Assembly (NCBI GenBank): GCA_963792785.1
Contig: CAWBXO010000001.1
Location: forward strand, 682,001 to 746,000
Direction: 5' to 3'
Length of the DNA: 64,000 bases
From: CAWIMX01 sp963792785
Lineage (GTDB): Bacteria > Acidobacteriota > Vicinamibacteria > Vicinamibacterales > CAVVIG01
A program made the position numbers and the translations under genes. Each line of letters starts with the position of its first letter. The first letter of the stretch is position 1. The notes beneath the pieces are model-generated. The model was not told the DNA's origin, made no database searches, and was given only the letters and a program-made list of their open reading frames with translations. Shown here piece by piece: positions 29,791-38,193 of this stretch.

Positions 29791-31947
29791 CTACCCTCGC
29801 GTCTGGACCTTCGACAGCCGATCGACGCGGTCACGCACGTCGCGGTAGTCGCCGGCATCGGCAAGGAGTTCCATCGACACGGCGAGGGCCCGGGCCACCT
29901 CGCCGGTCGACTCGAGGGCCTCGGCGAGCTCGTACAAGAGCAGGTGACCGTCCTCGGGACTCGACGGCGGCGCCTGGGCGGCGCGCTCGTACCACTCGAT
30001 GGCCTGCGGCGTCTTGCCCTGGTCGCGGCAGATCCGCGCGGCCGCCGACGCCGCGCGGAACCGGAGGCGCGGCGTGCGCGACGCCTTCTCGAGCGCCGCC
30101 AGGCTCTCGTCCGCGCGCCCCTGGTCGCGCAGCTCGATGCCGCGGCTGTACTCCGCCTCCGCGGCCTTCACCGCGTTCTTCTTCGAGGCCTCGTCGCGCA
30201 TGACGCCGAGCGCGCCCTCGACCGAGCCGGCCATGGCCCGCGTCACCGCCGGCGTGTCGATCCCGTCGAGGACCAGGCTCAGATCGACTTCCACGTGCTC
30301 CGCCGATCCCGTCGCCCGGCGCGGCTTGGGCGCCGAGGCCTCTTCCATCTCGGCCAGCAGGCCGTCGACGTCGACCGCATTCGGCCCGAGGTCGAACTGG
30401 CTCGCGGCCGCGGCTGGCGCCGCGGCCCGCGCCGCCGCCGGCGCCGGCGCCGGGTCGGGCGGTGTCGGCGACGGCGCGCTCTTGGCGCCGGGCGCCTTTT
30501 CGCCTGGAGAGGGCAGCTGCTCCGCGCCGAGCGAGAGGTCGGTGGTGGAGAACGGCGACTCGCCGCTCAGGCGCTCGGCGATGATCGCGTCGGGGTCCTC
30601 CTCGCCTGCGAGGACCAGCGCGTTCCGGAAGCGCTCAACGTTTGCGCGGTCCCAGGGTTCCCGGGCGACCAGATCTTCCGCGATGAACCGGGCTTCGTCC
30701 GCCGAGCCGGCCGCGATGTACGCGTCGGCGAGCTGGGCCTGCGCGCTGTACATCGTCGCCTCGAGGCCGCCGTCGACGCAGATCTCGACAAGGTGCATCA
30801 GCGCCGGCACGTGGTTGGGCACGCGGGTGACGAACTCCTGGAGCGCGGCCGCGGCCGAGGCCCAATCCTCGTGGGCGATGGCGTGCTCGACGGCCAGCTC
30901 GACCGCCTGCAGCCCGGCCTCCGGCGCCGCCTCCGCGACGGTCCAGCCGATGCGCGCGATCTCGTCGCGCCGGTCGGCGTCCTCGTCGAGCAGCCGCTTC
31001 AGCAGCACGAGGCCGGCCTCGACCTCGGTGCCCCGCAGGCGCATCTCGGCCACCAGCAGGAGGAGCGTCAGATCGTCGCCCGCGGTTTCCTCGGTCAGGT
31101 ACTCGGCCGCCGCCTGCGCGTCGCCGCGGGCGAGGTACGACTTGGCGAGGTGCGCCCGGAGCTCGCCGTCGGCGGGATCGAGCCGCGCCGCCTCGGCGAG
31201 GGCGGCGAGCGCATGGTCGGGCTGCCCCGCGCCCTCGAACGCCTCGGCGAGCCGCTTGAACTGCTCGGGCGTGGCCGCGCACTCGCGCGCCCGGGCGAAG
31301 TCGCCCGCCGCCATGTAAATCTCGAGCAATTGCTGACGGATTTCCTCGTCGTCGGGACTCAGCTGGGCCGCGTCGCGCAGCGCTTCCACGGCGCCGGCGG
31401 TGTCGCCCTTCTCGGCGAGGGCCGTGGCGATCTCCTTGAAATCGCGCGCCGCGCCCGCCGCGTCGTTGATCTCCATGCGCGCCCGCGCGCCGTCCCGGCG
31501 GGCGTCGAAGTCGTCTGGATCGAGGTTGCCGAGGCGAATGCGAATCTGCGCGGCGCCCCGCTGATCCTTGCGGGCCAGGCGGAGCTCGGCGACGGTGTGC
31601 AGATGGCTGCGCGCGTCCGCGAGCAGGCCCTGGCTGGAGGCGACTTCCGCGCCCTGCAGGAGCGAATGCTCGTGGTCCGGCTTGATCTTCAGGACCTTCT
31701 TGTAGAGCGCGCCGGCCTTCGAGAGGAAGCCTTCTTCGCTCAGGCTGTCGGCGATGCGGACGTACTGCTCGACGGCCTTGTCGGGCTGCTTGGCGCGGGC
31801 GTACAGGTCGCCGAGGACGTTCGCGGTGTTCCAATCGCGCGGCTGCTCCGTGACCACGCGCAGGTATTCCGCGATGGCAAGGTCGAGCTTCCCTTGCCGC
31901 AGGAGCTTTTCGGCGTTCTTCAGGACGGCGGCGCGATCAATAGCCAC
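29791..31947 (-). CDS. Large TPR-repeat protein
   Basis: 718 residues, cytoplasmic by appearance. TPR units run through most of the chain: LRQGKLDLAIAEYLRVVTEQ, ANVLGDLYARAKQPDKAVEQ, LYKKVLKIKPDHEHSLLQGA, AVEALRDAAQLSPDDEEIRQ, ALAALAEAARLDPADGELRA. A Pro/Ala-rich linker (about 480-520) separates a C-terminal block with KPRRATGSAEHVEVDLSLVL and further TPRs. The architecture resembles tetratricopeptide scaffold proteins of Acidobacteria, sometimes linked to motility or envelope assembly, but nothing here fixes the role. GTG start. It follows rnhB by 9 bp, at the end of the ffh transcript. Confidence 0.85.
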   Translation of the reverse strand: MAIDRAAVLKNAEKLLRQGKLDLAIAEYLRVVTEQPRDWNTANVLGDLYARAKQPDKAVEQYVRIADSLSEEGFLSKAGALYKKVLKIKPDHEHSLLQGAEVASSQGLLADARSHLHTVAELRLARKDQRGAAQIRIRLGNLDPDDFDARRDGARARMEINDAAGAARDFKEIATALAEKGDTAGAVEALRDAAQLSPDDEEIRQQLLEIYMAAGDFARARECAATPEQFKRLAEAFEGAGQPDHALAALAEAARLDPADGELRAHLAKSYLARGDAQAAAEYLTEETAGDDLTLLLLVAEMRLRGTEVEAGLVLLKRLLDEDADRRDEIARIGWTVAEAAPEAGLQAVELAVEHAIAHEDWASAAAALQEFVTRVPNHVPALMHLVEICVDGGLEATMYSAQAQLADAYIAAGSADEARFIAEDLVAREPWDRANVERFRNALVLAGEEDPDAIIAERLSGESPFSTTDLSLGAEQLPSPGEKAPGAKSAPSPTPPDPAPAPAAARAAAPAAAASQFDLGPNAVDVDGLLAEMEEASAPKPRRATGSAEHVEVDLSLVLDGIDTPAVTRAMAGSVEGALGVMRDEASKKNAVKAAEAEYSRGIELRDQGRADESLAALEKASRTPRLRFRAASAAARICRDQGKTPQAIEWYERAAQAPPSSPEDGHLLLYELAEALESTGEVARALAVSMELLADAGDYRDVRDRVDRLSKVQTRG

Positions 31948-31956
31948 GGGTGGAAT

Positions 31957-32580
31957 CTAGCCCATCGTATCAAACAGCGTCCGGGCCCGGAACGAGCGCC
32001 GATGCTGCGCGGAATAGCCGAACCGTGCAACGGCCTGCAGATGGTCGGCCGTCGCGTAACCCTTGTGCCGATCGAAGCCGTACCGCGGGTCGCATTCGTG
32101 CAGCACCCGCATCTGGCGATCGCGGGTGACCTTCGCGACGATCGAGGCGGCGGCGATCGCCGCGCACCGGCGGTCGCCGTGCCGCACGCCGCGCTGCGCC
32201 ATCGGCAGGCCGGGCACGCGGAAGGCGTCGACGAGCACGATGTCCGGCGGCGGCGCCAGGTCGAGCACGGAGCGCTGCATCGCGCGGAGCGACGCCTGAT
32301 GGATATTGAGACGGTCGATATCGGCGGGCTCGAGCGAGGCCACGGCCCAGGCGATGGCCTCGCGCATGATGACGACCGAGAGCGCCTCGCGCTCCCCGGC
32401 GGGAACGGCCTTCGAATCGGCGAGCCCCGGAATGTGGCGGTCGGGGTGCAGCACGACCGCCGCCGCCACCACGGGACCGGCCAGGCAGCCGCGCCCCACT
32501 TCGTCCACGCCCGCAACGTGCACGAATCCGGCGCGCCGCAGCGCGTTCTCGAGGGTGCGCGTCGCCGAGACCCGGGTCAT
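31957..32580 (-). CDS. rnhB: Ribonuclease HII
   Basis: Cuts the RNA strand of RNA-DNA hybrids and single ribonucleotides in DNA. Visible: VAGVDEVGRGCLAGPVVAAA (Asp-Glu pair plus GRG), DSKAVPAGEREAL, LVDAFRVPGL and GDRRCAAIAAASIVAKVTRD with the third and fourth acidic/basic site. 207 residues, standard. It follows rplS by 20 bp; trmD-rplS-rnhB is a common order. Confidence 0.95.
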   Translation of the reverse strand: MTRVSATRTLENALRRAGFVHVAGVDEVGRGCLAGPVVAAAVVLHPDRHIPGLADSKAVPAGEREALSVVIMREAIAWAVASLEPADIDRLNIHQASLRAMQRSVLDLAPPPDIVLVDAFRVPGLPMAQRGVRHGDRRCAAIAAASIVAKVTRDRQMRVLHECDPRYGFDRHKGYATADHLQAVARFGYSAQHRRSFRARTLFDTMG

Positions 32581-32600
32581 GGGCCAGCGCGGCCGTCGAA

Positions 32601-32960
32601 TCAGGCCCCGGCCTTCGCCTCGCGCCCGCTCTCGCGCATGCGGGCCGCCTTGCCCTTCAGGTCGCGCAGATAGTAGAGCTTCGCGCGGCGGACCTTCGCC
32701 GACCGCACCACCTCGATCTTCTGGATCGTCGGCGAATGCAGCGGGAAAATGCGCTCCACGCCCTGTCCGAACGACACCTTGCGCACGGTGAACGACGCGC
32801 GCGTGCCGCCGCGGTGCAGCCCGATCACGACGCCTTCGAAGATCTGAATGCGCTCTTTATCGCCCTCGCGCACGCGCACGTGCACTTTGACCGTGTCGCC
32901 CGACCGCATCGCCGGCCGCTCGGTCAGCTGGCCCTGCTCCACCGTTTCAATCGCGCCCAT
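32601..32960 (-). CDS. rplS: 50S ribosomal protein L19
   Basis: L19 lies at the subunit interface of the large subunit. Visible: FRSGDTV-like MRSGDTVKVHVRVREGDKER, IQIFEGVVIGLHRGGTRASF, RKVSFGQGVERIFPLHSPTI and KVRRAKLYYLRDLKGKAARM. 119 residues. Its ATG lies 14 bp inside the end of trmD, so translation is probably coupled. Confidence 0.97.
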   Translation of the reverse strand: MGAIETVEQGQLTERPAMRSGDTVKVHVRVREGDKERIQIFEGVVIGLHRGGTRASFTVRKVSFGQGVERIFPLHSPTIQKIEVVRSAKVRRAKLYYLRDLKGKAARMRESGREAKAGA

Positions 32961-33720
32961 CTCGCACTCCTCGGTCGCGCTCGGCGACCAGCTCCCGCAG
33001 AATCTCCCGCTCGTCCTCGTCCAGCGCCGCCGCGTCCAGCAGGTCCGGCCGCCGCTCGAGCGTGCGGCTCACCGCTTCCCGCTTCCGCCAGCGGCGGATG
33101 TCGCCATGGTGTCCCGACAGCAGCACGTCGGGCACCCGCATCGCCGCGCCGTCCGGCCCGGCCACTTCGGCCGGCCGCGTGTAGTGCGGAAAATCGAGCA
33201 GCCCGCGGCTGAACGAGTCGTCCGCCACCGACTGATCGTCCCCGACGACGCCCGGCACCAGCCGGGCCACGGCGTCCACGACCACGAGCGCCGGCAGCTC
33301 GCCGCCGCTCAACACGTAATCGCCGATCGACAGCTCCTCGGTGACCCGCGCCCGGACGCGCTCGTCCACCCCTTCGTATCGGCCGCAGAGGAGCACCACG
33401 TGCGCCGCCTCGCTCAACTCCCGCGCCCGCGCCTGCGACAGCCGCCGCCCCTGCGGCGACATCAGCAGCACCGTCAGCGGCCCGCCCCGCTCGGCCTCGA
33501 TCGCGTCGAGCGCGCGGAAGATCGGATCCGGCTTCAACACCATCCCCGGTCCGCCGCCGTACGGCACGTCGTCCACCACATGGTGCCGGTCTGTCGTGTA
33601 GCCGCGCAGGTCGCGCACCGTCACGTCCAGCGTCCCGGCCGCGATCGCCCGCCCCACGACGCCGGCCTGGAGCGCCGCATCGACCATCGCCGGAAAGATC
33701 GTCACGACGTCGATGGTCAT
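32947..33720 (-). CDS. trmD: tRNA (guanine37-N1)-methyltransferase
   Basis: Methylates G37 next to the anticodon and prevents +1 slippage. SPOUT fold: VTIFPAMVDAALQAGVVGRA, RDLRGYTTDRHHVVDDVPYG, GGPGMVLKPDPIFRAL, LLCGRYEGVDERVRARV (knot with SAM site), EELSIGDYVLSGGELPALVV and VPDVLLSGHHGDIRRWRKRE. 257 residues, usual size. Ends overlapping rplS; rimM lies 10 bp upstream. Confidence 0.97.
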   Translation of the reverse strand: MTIDVVTIFPAMVDAALQAGVVGRAIAAGTLDVTVRDLRGYTTDRHHVVDDVPYGGGPGMVLKPDPIFRALDAIEAERGGPLTVLLMSPQGRRLSQARARELSEAAHVVLLCGRYEGVDERVRARVTEELSIGDYVLSGGELPALVVVDAVARLVPGVVGDDQSVADDSFSRGLLDFPHYTRPAEVAGPDGAAMRVPDVLLSGHHGDIRRWRKREAVSRTLERRPDLLDAAALDEDEREILRELVAERDRGVRDGRD

Positions 33721-33730
33721 GCTCGGGCGC

Positions 33731-34255
33731 TCACTCGTTCAACGCCAGCAGGCCGTCCGGCGGATCCACGACGATCCGGCGTCCCGCCACGTCCACCGTC
33801 ACGCAAATCCCGGTGACCAGCGGCACCAGCACCTCGCCGCGCGCCCCGTCGACCACCAGCCGGCTGCCGCCGGGTCCGCCCTCGACCGCCCGGACCTCGC
33901 CGACCACGTCACCGCCGGTCGTCTCGACCCGGCACCCCACCAAGTCGTGGTGGAACCACGTGCCCGCCGGGAGCGGCTCGAGCCACTCGCGCGGCACCCG
34001 CAATTCCAGTCCGGCCATCCCCTCGGCCTCGGTCATCGTCTCGACGCCCGCCAGACCCAGGATCGGCCGCCCGCGATGGAACCGCAGGCTCGTGATCGTG
34101 AGGGGCGCCACCGCGCCGCCGCGCGTCACGAACACCTCGGCGCCCGGCCGGAAGCGCTTCTCCGGAAAGTCCGACTCCGGATTCACGATCACCTGGCCGC
34201 GATTGCCGTGGGCGCGGGCGACCGTCCCGACCAGCGCCATCTCGTCCCACTGCAC
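33731..34255 (-). CDS. rimM: 16S rRNA processing protein RimM
   Basis: Assembly factor for the 30S head; binds S19. N-terminal beta domain with LVGTVARAHGNRGQVIVNPE and FRPGAEVFV, then a PRC-barrel with DLVGCRVETTGGDVVGEVRA, LVVDGARGEVLVPLVTGICV and IVVDPPDGLLALNE, which is the typical RimM end. 174 residues. Lies in ffh-rpsP-khpA-rimM-trmD-rplS. Confidence 0.95.
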   Translation of the reverse strand: MQWDEMALVGTVARAHGNRGQVIVNPESDFPEKRFRPGAEVFVTRGGAVAPLTITSLRFHRGRPILGLAGVETMTEAEGMAGLELRVPREWLEPLPAGTWFHHDLVGCRVETTGGDVVGEVRAVEGGPGGSRLVVDGARGEVLVPLVTGICVTVDVAGRRIVVDPPDGLLALNE

Positions 34256-34259
34256 GGGC

Positions 34260-34517
34260 CTAGCCGCGCCGCGGCGTGTCGCGCACCTCGACGGTGACCT
34301 TCTTCCCGTCCTTCTCGCCCGCCGACGCCGCCAGCGTCCGGATCGCGGCGATGGTCCGGCCCTGCCGGCCGATCACGCGGCCCGATTCGCCCGGCGCCAG
34401 GAACAGCTCCACGAGCGTCGTGCCCTGATGCTCCGACACCTCGACGCGCACGTCGTCCGGCCGATCGGTCAGCGCCCGGGCCAGCACCTCGACGACGCGG
34501 CCGACCGACTCACGCAC
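34260..34517 (-). CDS. khpA: KH-domain RNA-binding protein KhpA
   Basis: 85-residue type II KH domain with ARALTDRPDDVRVEVSEHQG and the RNA-gripping loop GRVIGRQGRTIAAIRTLAAS (GxxG as GRQG). KhpA acts with KhpB as a global RNA chaperone in Gram-positives; in this position between rpsP and rimM it is widespread. Overlaps the rpsP end by 8 bp. Confidence 0.94.
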   Translation of the reverse strand: MRESVGRVVEVLARALTDRPDDVRVEVSEHQGTTLVELFLAPGESGRVIGRQGRTIAAIRTLAASAGEKDGKKVTVEVRDTPRRG

Positions 34518-34779
34518 TCGGGGCCTCGACGGCCGCCGGCTGCGGCGTCAGGTGCCGCGCGATCAGCGTTCGCACGGAGTCCGACGGCTGCGCGCCCTTG
34601 GAGATCCAGTAGTCCACGCGCGCCTGGTCGATCTTGACGATCGCCGGCTTGGTCCGGGGGTTGTAGTGCCCGAGGATTTCCACGAAGCTGCTGTCGCGCG
34701 CGGCCCGGGAATCGGTGACGACGATGCGGAAGAACGGACGCTTCTTCGATCCAGCCCGGCGCATACGAATGACGACCAT
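34510..34779 (-). CDS. rpsP: 30S ribosomal protein S16
   Basis: 89 residues: VVIRMRRAGSKKRPFFRIVV, ARDSSFVEILGHYNPRTKP and DYWISKGAQPSDSVRTLI are diagnostic of S16. A short Pro/Ala tail follows. ATG 34779 with GAGGAGAA just upstream. The gap to ffh (34780-34857) shows only a short inverted patch and no separate promoter that I can see. Confidence 0.97.
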   Translation of the reverse strand: MVVIRMRRAGSKKRPFFRIVVTDSRAARDSSFVEILGHYNPRTKPAIVKIDQARVDYWISKGAQPSDSVRTLIARHLTPQPAAVEAPSA

Positions 34780-34857
34780 CGACGATTCTCCTCAATACGG
34801 TCTCGAGGCTCGAACTCGATCCGAAACTCCGCTGCGCGGGACCTTCGAGCGCCGCGG

Positions 34858-36222
34858 TTACCCGCGGTTGCGCAGCATCTGCATGGCCCGGCGGCGCGCC
34901 TGCTTGCCGCCACCGGCCAGCCCGGCCATCCCGCCGAGCTGCTTCAACATCTTCTGCATCTGCACGAACTGCTTCAGCAGGCGGTTCACGTCCTCGACCT
35001 TCGTGCCGCTCCCCTTCGCGATCCGCTTCCGGCGGCTGCCGTTGATGATCTGCTGCCGGCGCCGCTCGTCCGGCGTCATCGACGAGATGATCGCCTCGAT
35101 CCGCGTCAGCTGCTTCTCGTCCGGCTTCTGCTCGGGGTTGAGCGCCTTCACGCTCCCCATCCCCGGGATCATCCCGAGGATCGACTCGAGCGGGCCCATC
35201 TTCCGGATCGTCCGGAGCTGGTCCCGGAAATCGTCGAGCGTGAACTCGTTCGAGCGGATCTTCCGCTCGAGACGCTCGGCGTCCTCGACGTCGATCGCCT
35301 GCTCCGCCTTCTCGATGAGCGACAGCACGTCGCCCATCCCGAGCACCCGCGACACGACCCGCTCGGGGTAGAACGGCTCGAGATCTTCCAGCCGCTCGCC
35401 GCTGCCCACGAACGCGATCGGGACGCCGACGACCGCCACCACCGATAGCGCCGCGCCGCCGCGCGCGTCGCCGTCCATCTTCGTCAGGACGACGCCGGTC
35501 ACTCCGACGCGGCGGTTGAACTCGCCCGCGCTCTTGATTGCGTCCTGCCCCGTCATCGCGTCCGCGACATAGAGCAGGTCGCCCGCCGCGGTCACGTCTT
35601 TCACCGCGACGAGTTCGTCCATCAGGTCGTCGTCGATGTGGAGCCGGCCCGCCGAGTCCACGATGACGACGTCGAAGCCGAGGTTCGCCGCCTCAGCCAG
35701 CGCGCCTTTCGCGCGGGCGATCGGGTCGAGCACGCCGGGCGGATCGAAGACCCGCAGCGACGCCTGCTGACCGACCACGTTCAACTGCGCGATCGCCGCC
35801 GGCCGCTTCACGTCCGTCGAGACGAGCAGCGGATGCCGGCCCTGCTTCGCCAGCCACTTCCCGAGCTTCCCTGCCGTCGTCGTCTTGCCGGCGCCCTGGA
35901 GCCCCAGCAGCACGATCACTCGCGGCCGCGCCGCAGACGCCGGCAGGCCGCCCTCGGTGCCGCCGAAGAGCGCGACCATCTCGTCGCGCACGATTCGGAC
36001 GACTTCCTGCGACGGCGACAGCGTGCGAAGCACGTCCTGCCCCATCGCCCGGTCGCGCACCCGGTCGATGAAGGCCTTGACGACCTTGAAGTTGACGTCG
36101 GCCTCGAGCAGCGCGAGCCGAATCTCGCGCAGCGCGGCTTCGATGTTCTCCGGCGTCAGCCGAGTCTCCCCGCGCAGCGTCTTGAAGACGTCCTGCAGGC
36201 GCGTGCTGAGTGACTCGAACAT
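34858..36222 (-). CDS. ffh: Signal recognition particle protein Ffh
   Basis: SRP GTPase that targets membrane proteins with 4.5S RNA and FtsY. N domain (about 1-90, LTPENIEAALREIRLALLEA), G domain with VLLGLQGAGKTTTAGKLGKW (G1), VSTDVKRPAA, DVVIVDSAGRLHIDDDLMDE, LTKMDGDARGGAALSV and FVGSGERLEDLEPF, then the Met-rich M domain (about 300-454) with MIPGMGSVK, RRKRIAKGSGTKVEDVNRLL and a Met/Gly tail. 454 residues. A strong promoter precedes it; it opens the rpsP-rnhB transcript. Confidence 0.97.
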   Translation of the reverse strand: MFESLSTRLQDVFKTLRGETRLTPENIEAALREIRLALLEADVNFKVVKAFIDRVRDRAMGQDVLRTLSPSQEVVRIVRDEMVALFGGTEGGLPASAARPRVIVLLGLQGAGKTTTAGKLGKWLAKQGRHPLLVSTDVKRPAAIAQLNVVGQQASLRVFDPPGVLDPIARAKGALAEAANLGFDVVIVDSAGRLHIDDDLMDELVAVKDVTAAGDLLYVADAMTGQDAIKSAGEFNRRVGVTGVVLTKMDGDARGGAALSVVAVVGVPIAFVGSGERLEDLEPFYPERVVSRVLGMGDVLSLIEKAEQAIDVEDAERLERKIRSNEFTLDDFRDQLRTIRKMGPLESILGMIPGMGSVKALNPEQKPDEKQLTRIEAIISSMTPDERRRQQIINGSRRKRIAKGSGTKVEDVNRLLKQFVQMQKMLKQLGGMAGLAGGGKQARRRAMQMLRNRG

Positions 36223-36261
36223 GGGTAAGGACCGCCCTAACGTGCTCTAGCGCAAACCCTT

Positions 36262-36290
36262 ATCGTAGCGAAGGGCCCGGCGGGTGTCAA
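36262..36290 (-). promoter_or_regulatory. Strong promoter of ffh-rpsP-rnhB operon
   Basis: On the minus strand TTGACA (36290-36285), 17 bases, TACGAT (36267-36262). Transcription would start near 36255, about 33 nt before the ffh ATG. It lies in the 74-bp gap behind ribBA, so the operon is uncoupled from the riboflavin genes. Confidence 0.8.
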
Positions 36291-36296
36291 TTTCGA

Positions 36297-37544
36297 TCAG
36301 ACCGACGTGAGCTTGTGCCCGAGCTTCTCCTTCTTGGTCTTCAGGTAGCGGCGCGTGTCTTCCGACGCGGGAATCTCGAGGGGGAGCCATTCGCTCACCG
36401 AGAGACCGTAGCCCTCGACGCCCACCAGCTTGCGGGGATTGTTGCTGAGGAGGCGCATCGAGCGGATGCCCAGGAGCCGCAGGATCTGGACGCCCATGCC
36501 GTAGTCGCGCTGGTCGGCCTTGAAGCCGAGGCGCTCGTTGGCCTCGACGGTGTCGAAGCCCTCGTCCTGCAGCTCGTACGCCCGGATCTTGTTGCCGAGG
36601 CCGATCCCCCGGCCCTCCTGGTTCAGGTACAGGAGCACGCCGCGGCCCTCGGCCGCGATCCGCTCCATGGCGACGTCGAGCTGGTCGCCGCAGTCGCAGC
36701 GCATCGAATGCAGGACGTCGCCGGTCAGGCACGACGAGTGCACGCGCACCATCACGTCGAGCCCGTCGCCGATGTCTCCGCGCACGAGCGCGACGTGCGT
36801 CTGGGTGTCGACCTGGTTCTCGAACGCGTGGATGCGGAAGTCGCCGTACTTGGTCGGGAGCCGGGCGACGGCGACCTGCTTGACCAGCGACTCGGTGCGG
36901 ACGCGGTACTTGATCAGGTCCGCGATCGTAATCATCGGCAGCCCGTGCTTCTTCGCGACCTTGGCGAGCTGGGGCACGCGGGCCATCGTGCCGTCCTCGT
37001 TCATGATTTCGCAGATGACGCCCGCCGGGTACAGCCCGGCGATGCGCGCGAGGTCCACGGCCGCTTCGGTCTGGCCGGCGCGTACGAGGACGCCGCCCGG
37101 CCGCGCGCGCAGCGGGAACGTGTGGCCCGGGCGCGCGAGGTCCGCGGGCCGCGTGGCCGGATCGATTGCCGCGAGCACGGTCGCGGCGCGATCGGCCGCC
37201 GAGATGCCGGTGCTCGTCACGAGCTTCGCCTCGATGGAGACGCAGAACGCGGTGTCGAAGCGCGAGCTGTTTTTCGAGACCATCAGCGGCACGTCCAGCT
37301 CGTCGAGCCGGTCGGGCAGCATCGAGAGGCAGATCAGGCCGCGGCCGTGGCGCGCCATGAAGTTGATCGCCTCGGGCGTCACCTTCTCCGCCGCGATCGT
37401 CAGGTCGCCCTCGTTCTCGCGATCCTCGTCGTCGACGACGATGATCATGCCGCCCTGACGGAACACCTCCACGGCGTCCTCGACGCGGGCGAACGGCCCC
37501 GGGCGCTTGCGCGCGCCCTTTGCGATTTCCAGTCTGCGGCTCAT
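36297..37544 (-). CDS. ribBA: Bifunctional DHBP synthase / GTP cyclohydrolase II
   Basis: Supplies both precursors of riboflavin. N-terminal RibB (about 1-215): MIIVVDDEDRENEGDLTIAA, PEAINFMARHGRGLICLSM, RPGHTFPLRARPGGVLVRAG, GVICEIMNEDGTMAR. C-terminal RibA (about 220-415): VRVHSSCLTGDVLHSMRCDC with the zinc cysteines, LYLNQEGRGIGLGNKIRAYE, YGMGVQILRLLGIRSMRLLS and NNPRKLVGVEGYGL. 415 residues, normal for the fusion. Last of ribD-ribE-ribBA; no ribH in the window. Confidence 0.96.
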   Translation of the reverse strand: MSRRLEIAKGARKRPGPFARVEDAVEVFRQGGMIIVVDDEDRENEGDLTIAAEKVTPEAINFMARHGRGLICLSMLPDRLDELDVPLMVSKNSSRFDTAFCVSIEAKLVTSTGISAADRAATVLAAIDPATRPADLARPGHTFPLRARPGGVLVRAGQTEAAVDLARIAGLYPAGVICEIMNEDGTMARVPQLAKVAKKHGLPMITIADLIKYRVRTESLVKQVAVARLPTKYGDFRIHAFENQVDTQTHVALVRGDIGDGLDVMVRVHSSCLTGDVLHSMRCDCGDQLDVAMERIAAEGRGVLLYLNQEGRGIGLGNKIRAYELQDEGFDTVEANERLGFKADQRDYGMGVQILRLLGIRSMRLLSNNPRKLVGVEGYGLSVSEWLPLEIPASEDTRRYLKTKKEKLGHKLTSV

Positions 37545-37563
37545 GATGACGGTCCTTGCCGGA

Positions 37564-38193
37564 TCAGTGACGAACGTCCTTCGGGTCGACCGCGGCGAAC
37601 GACAGCCCGGCGAGGCTGGCCGCCCGCGCGACGTACTTCCCCACGATATCGCACTCGAGGTTCACGCGGTCGCGCACCTGCGCCTGGCGGAGGTTGGTGT
37701 GCTCCATCGTGAACGGCACGAGCTGCACGTCGAACTTGTCGGCGCCCAGGCCGGCAACCGTGAGGCTGATGCCGTCCACGGTCACGGATCCGCGGTGCAC
37801 CAGCAGCGGCGCCAGCGCGGACGGGAACGAGATGGTGAGCCACTGAAACTCGGCGTCGGGCCGCATGTCCTCGATGTAGCCGACGGCGTCCACGTGCCCG
37901 AGCACGAAGTGGCCGCCCAGGCGCCCGTCGGGCTGGAGCGGCCGCTCGAGATTCACGAGGCTGCCGCGCGGCAGCGAGCCCAGCGTCGTCACGCGCACCG
38001 TTTCGGGCCCGGCATCGGCGTGGACCTCGCCGTGCTCGGCGAGGATCACCGTCAGGCAGACGCCGTTCACGGCGAGGCTGTCGCCCGGCGTGAGCTCGGC
38101 ATCGAGCGGCGTCGCGATGCGCAGGCGGGCGCCCGCGCTCGTGGGCTTCCGCTCAATCAGTTCGCCGACGGCTTCAACGAGTCCGGTGAACAT
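37564..38193 (-). CDS. ribE: Riboflavin synthase alpha subunit
   Basis: Dismutates two lumazines to riboflavin. Two tandem lumazine-binding barrels in 209 residues: MFTGLVEAVGELIERK, GDSLAVNGVCLTVILAEHGE, SLVNLERPLQPDGRLGGHFV, then HVDAVGYIEDM and GSVTVDGISLTVAGLGADKF, VPFTMEHTNLRQAQVRDRVN, LECDIVGKYVARA. Start overlaps the ribD end by 20 bp. Confidence 0.96.
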   Translation of the reverse strand: MFTGLVEAVGELIERKPTSAGARLRIATPLDAELTPGDSLAVNGVCLTVILAEHGEVHADAGPETVRVTTLGSLPRGSLVNLERPLQPDGRLGGHFVLGHVDAVGYIEDMRPDAEFQWLTISFPSALAPLLVHRGSVTVDGISLTVAGLGADKFDVQLVPFTMEHTNLRQAQVRDRVNLECDIVGKYVARAASLAGLSFAAVDPKDVRH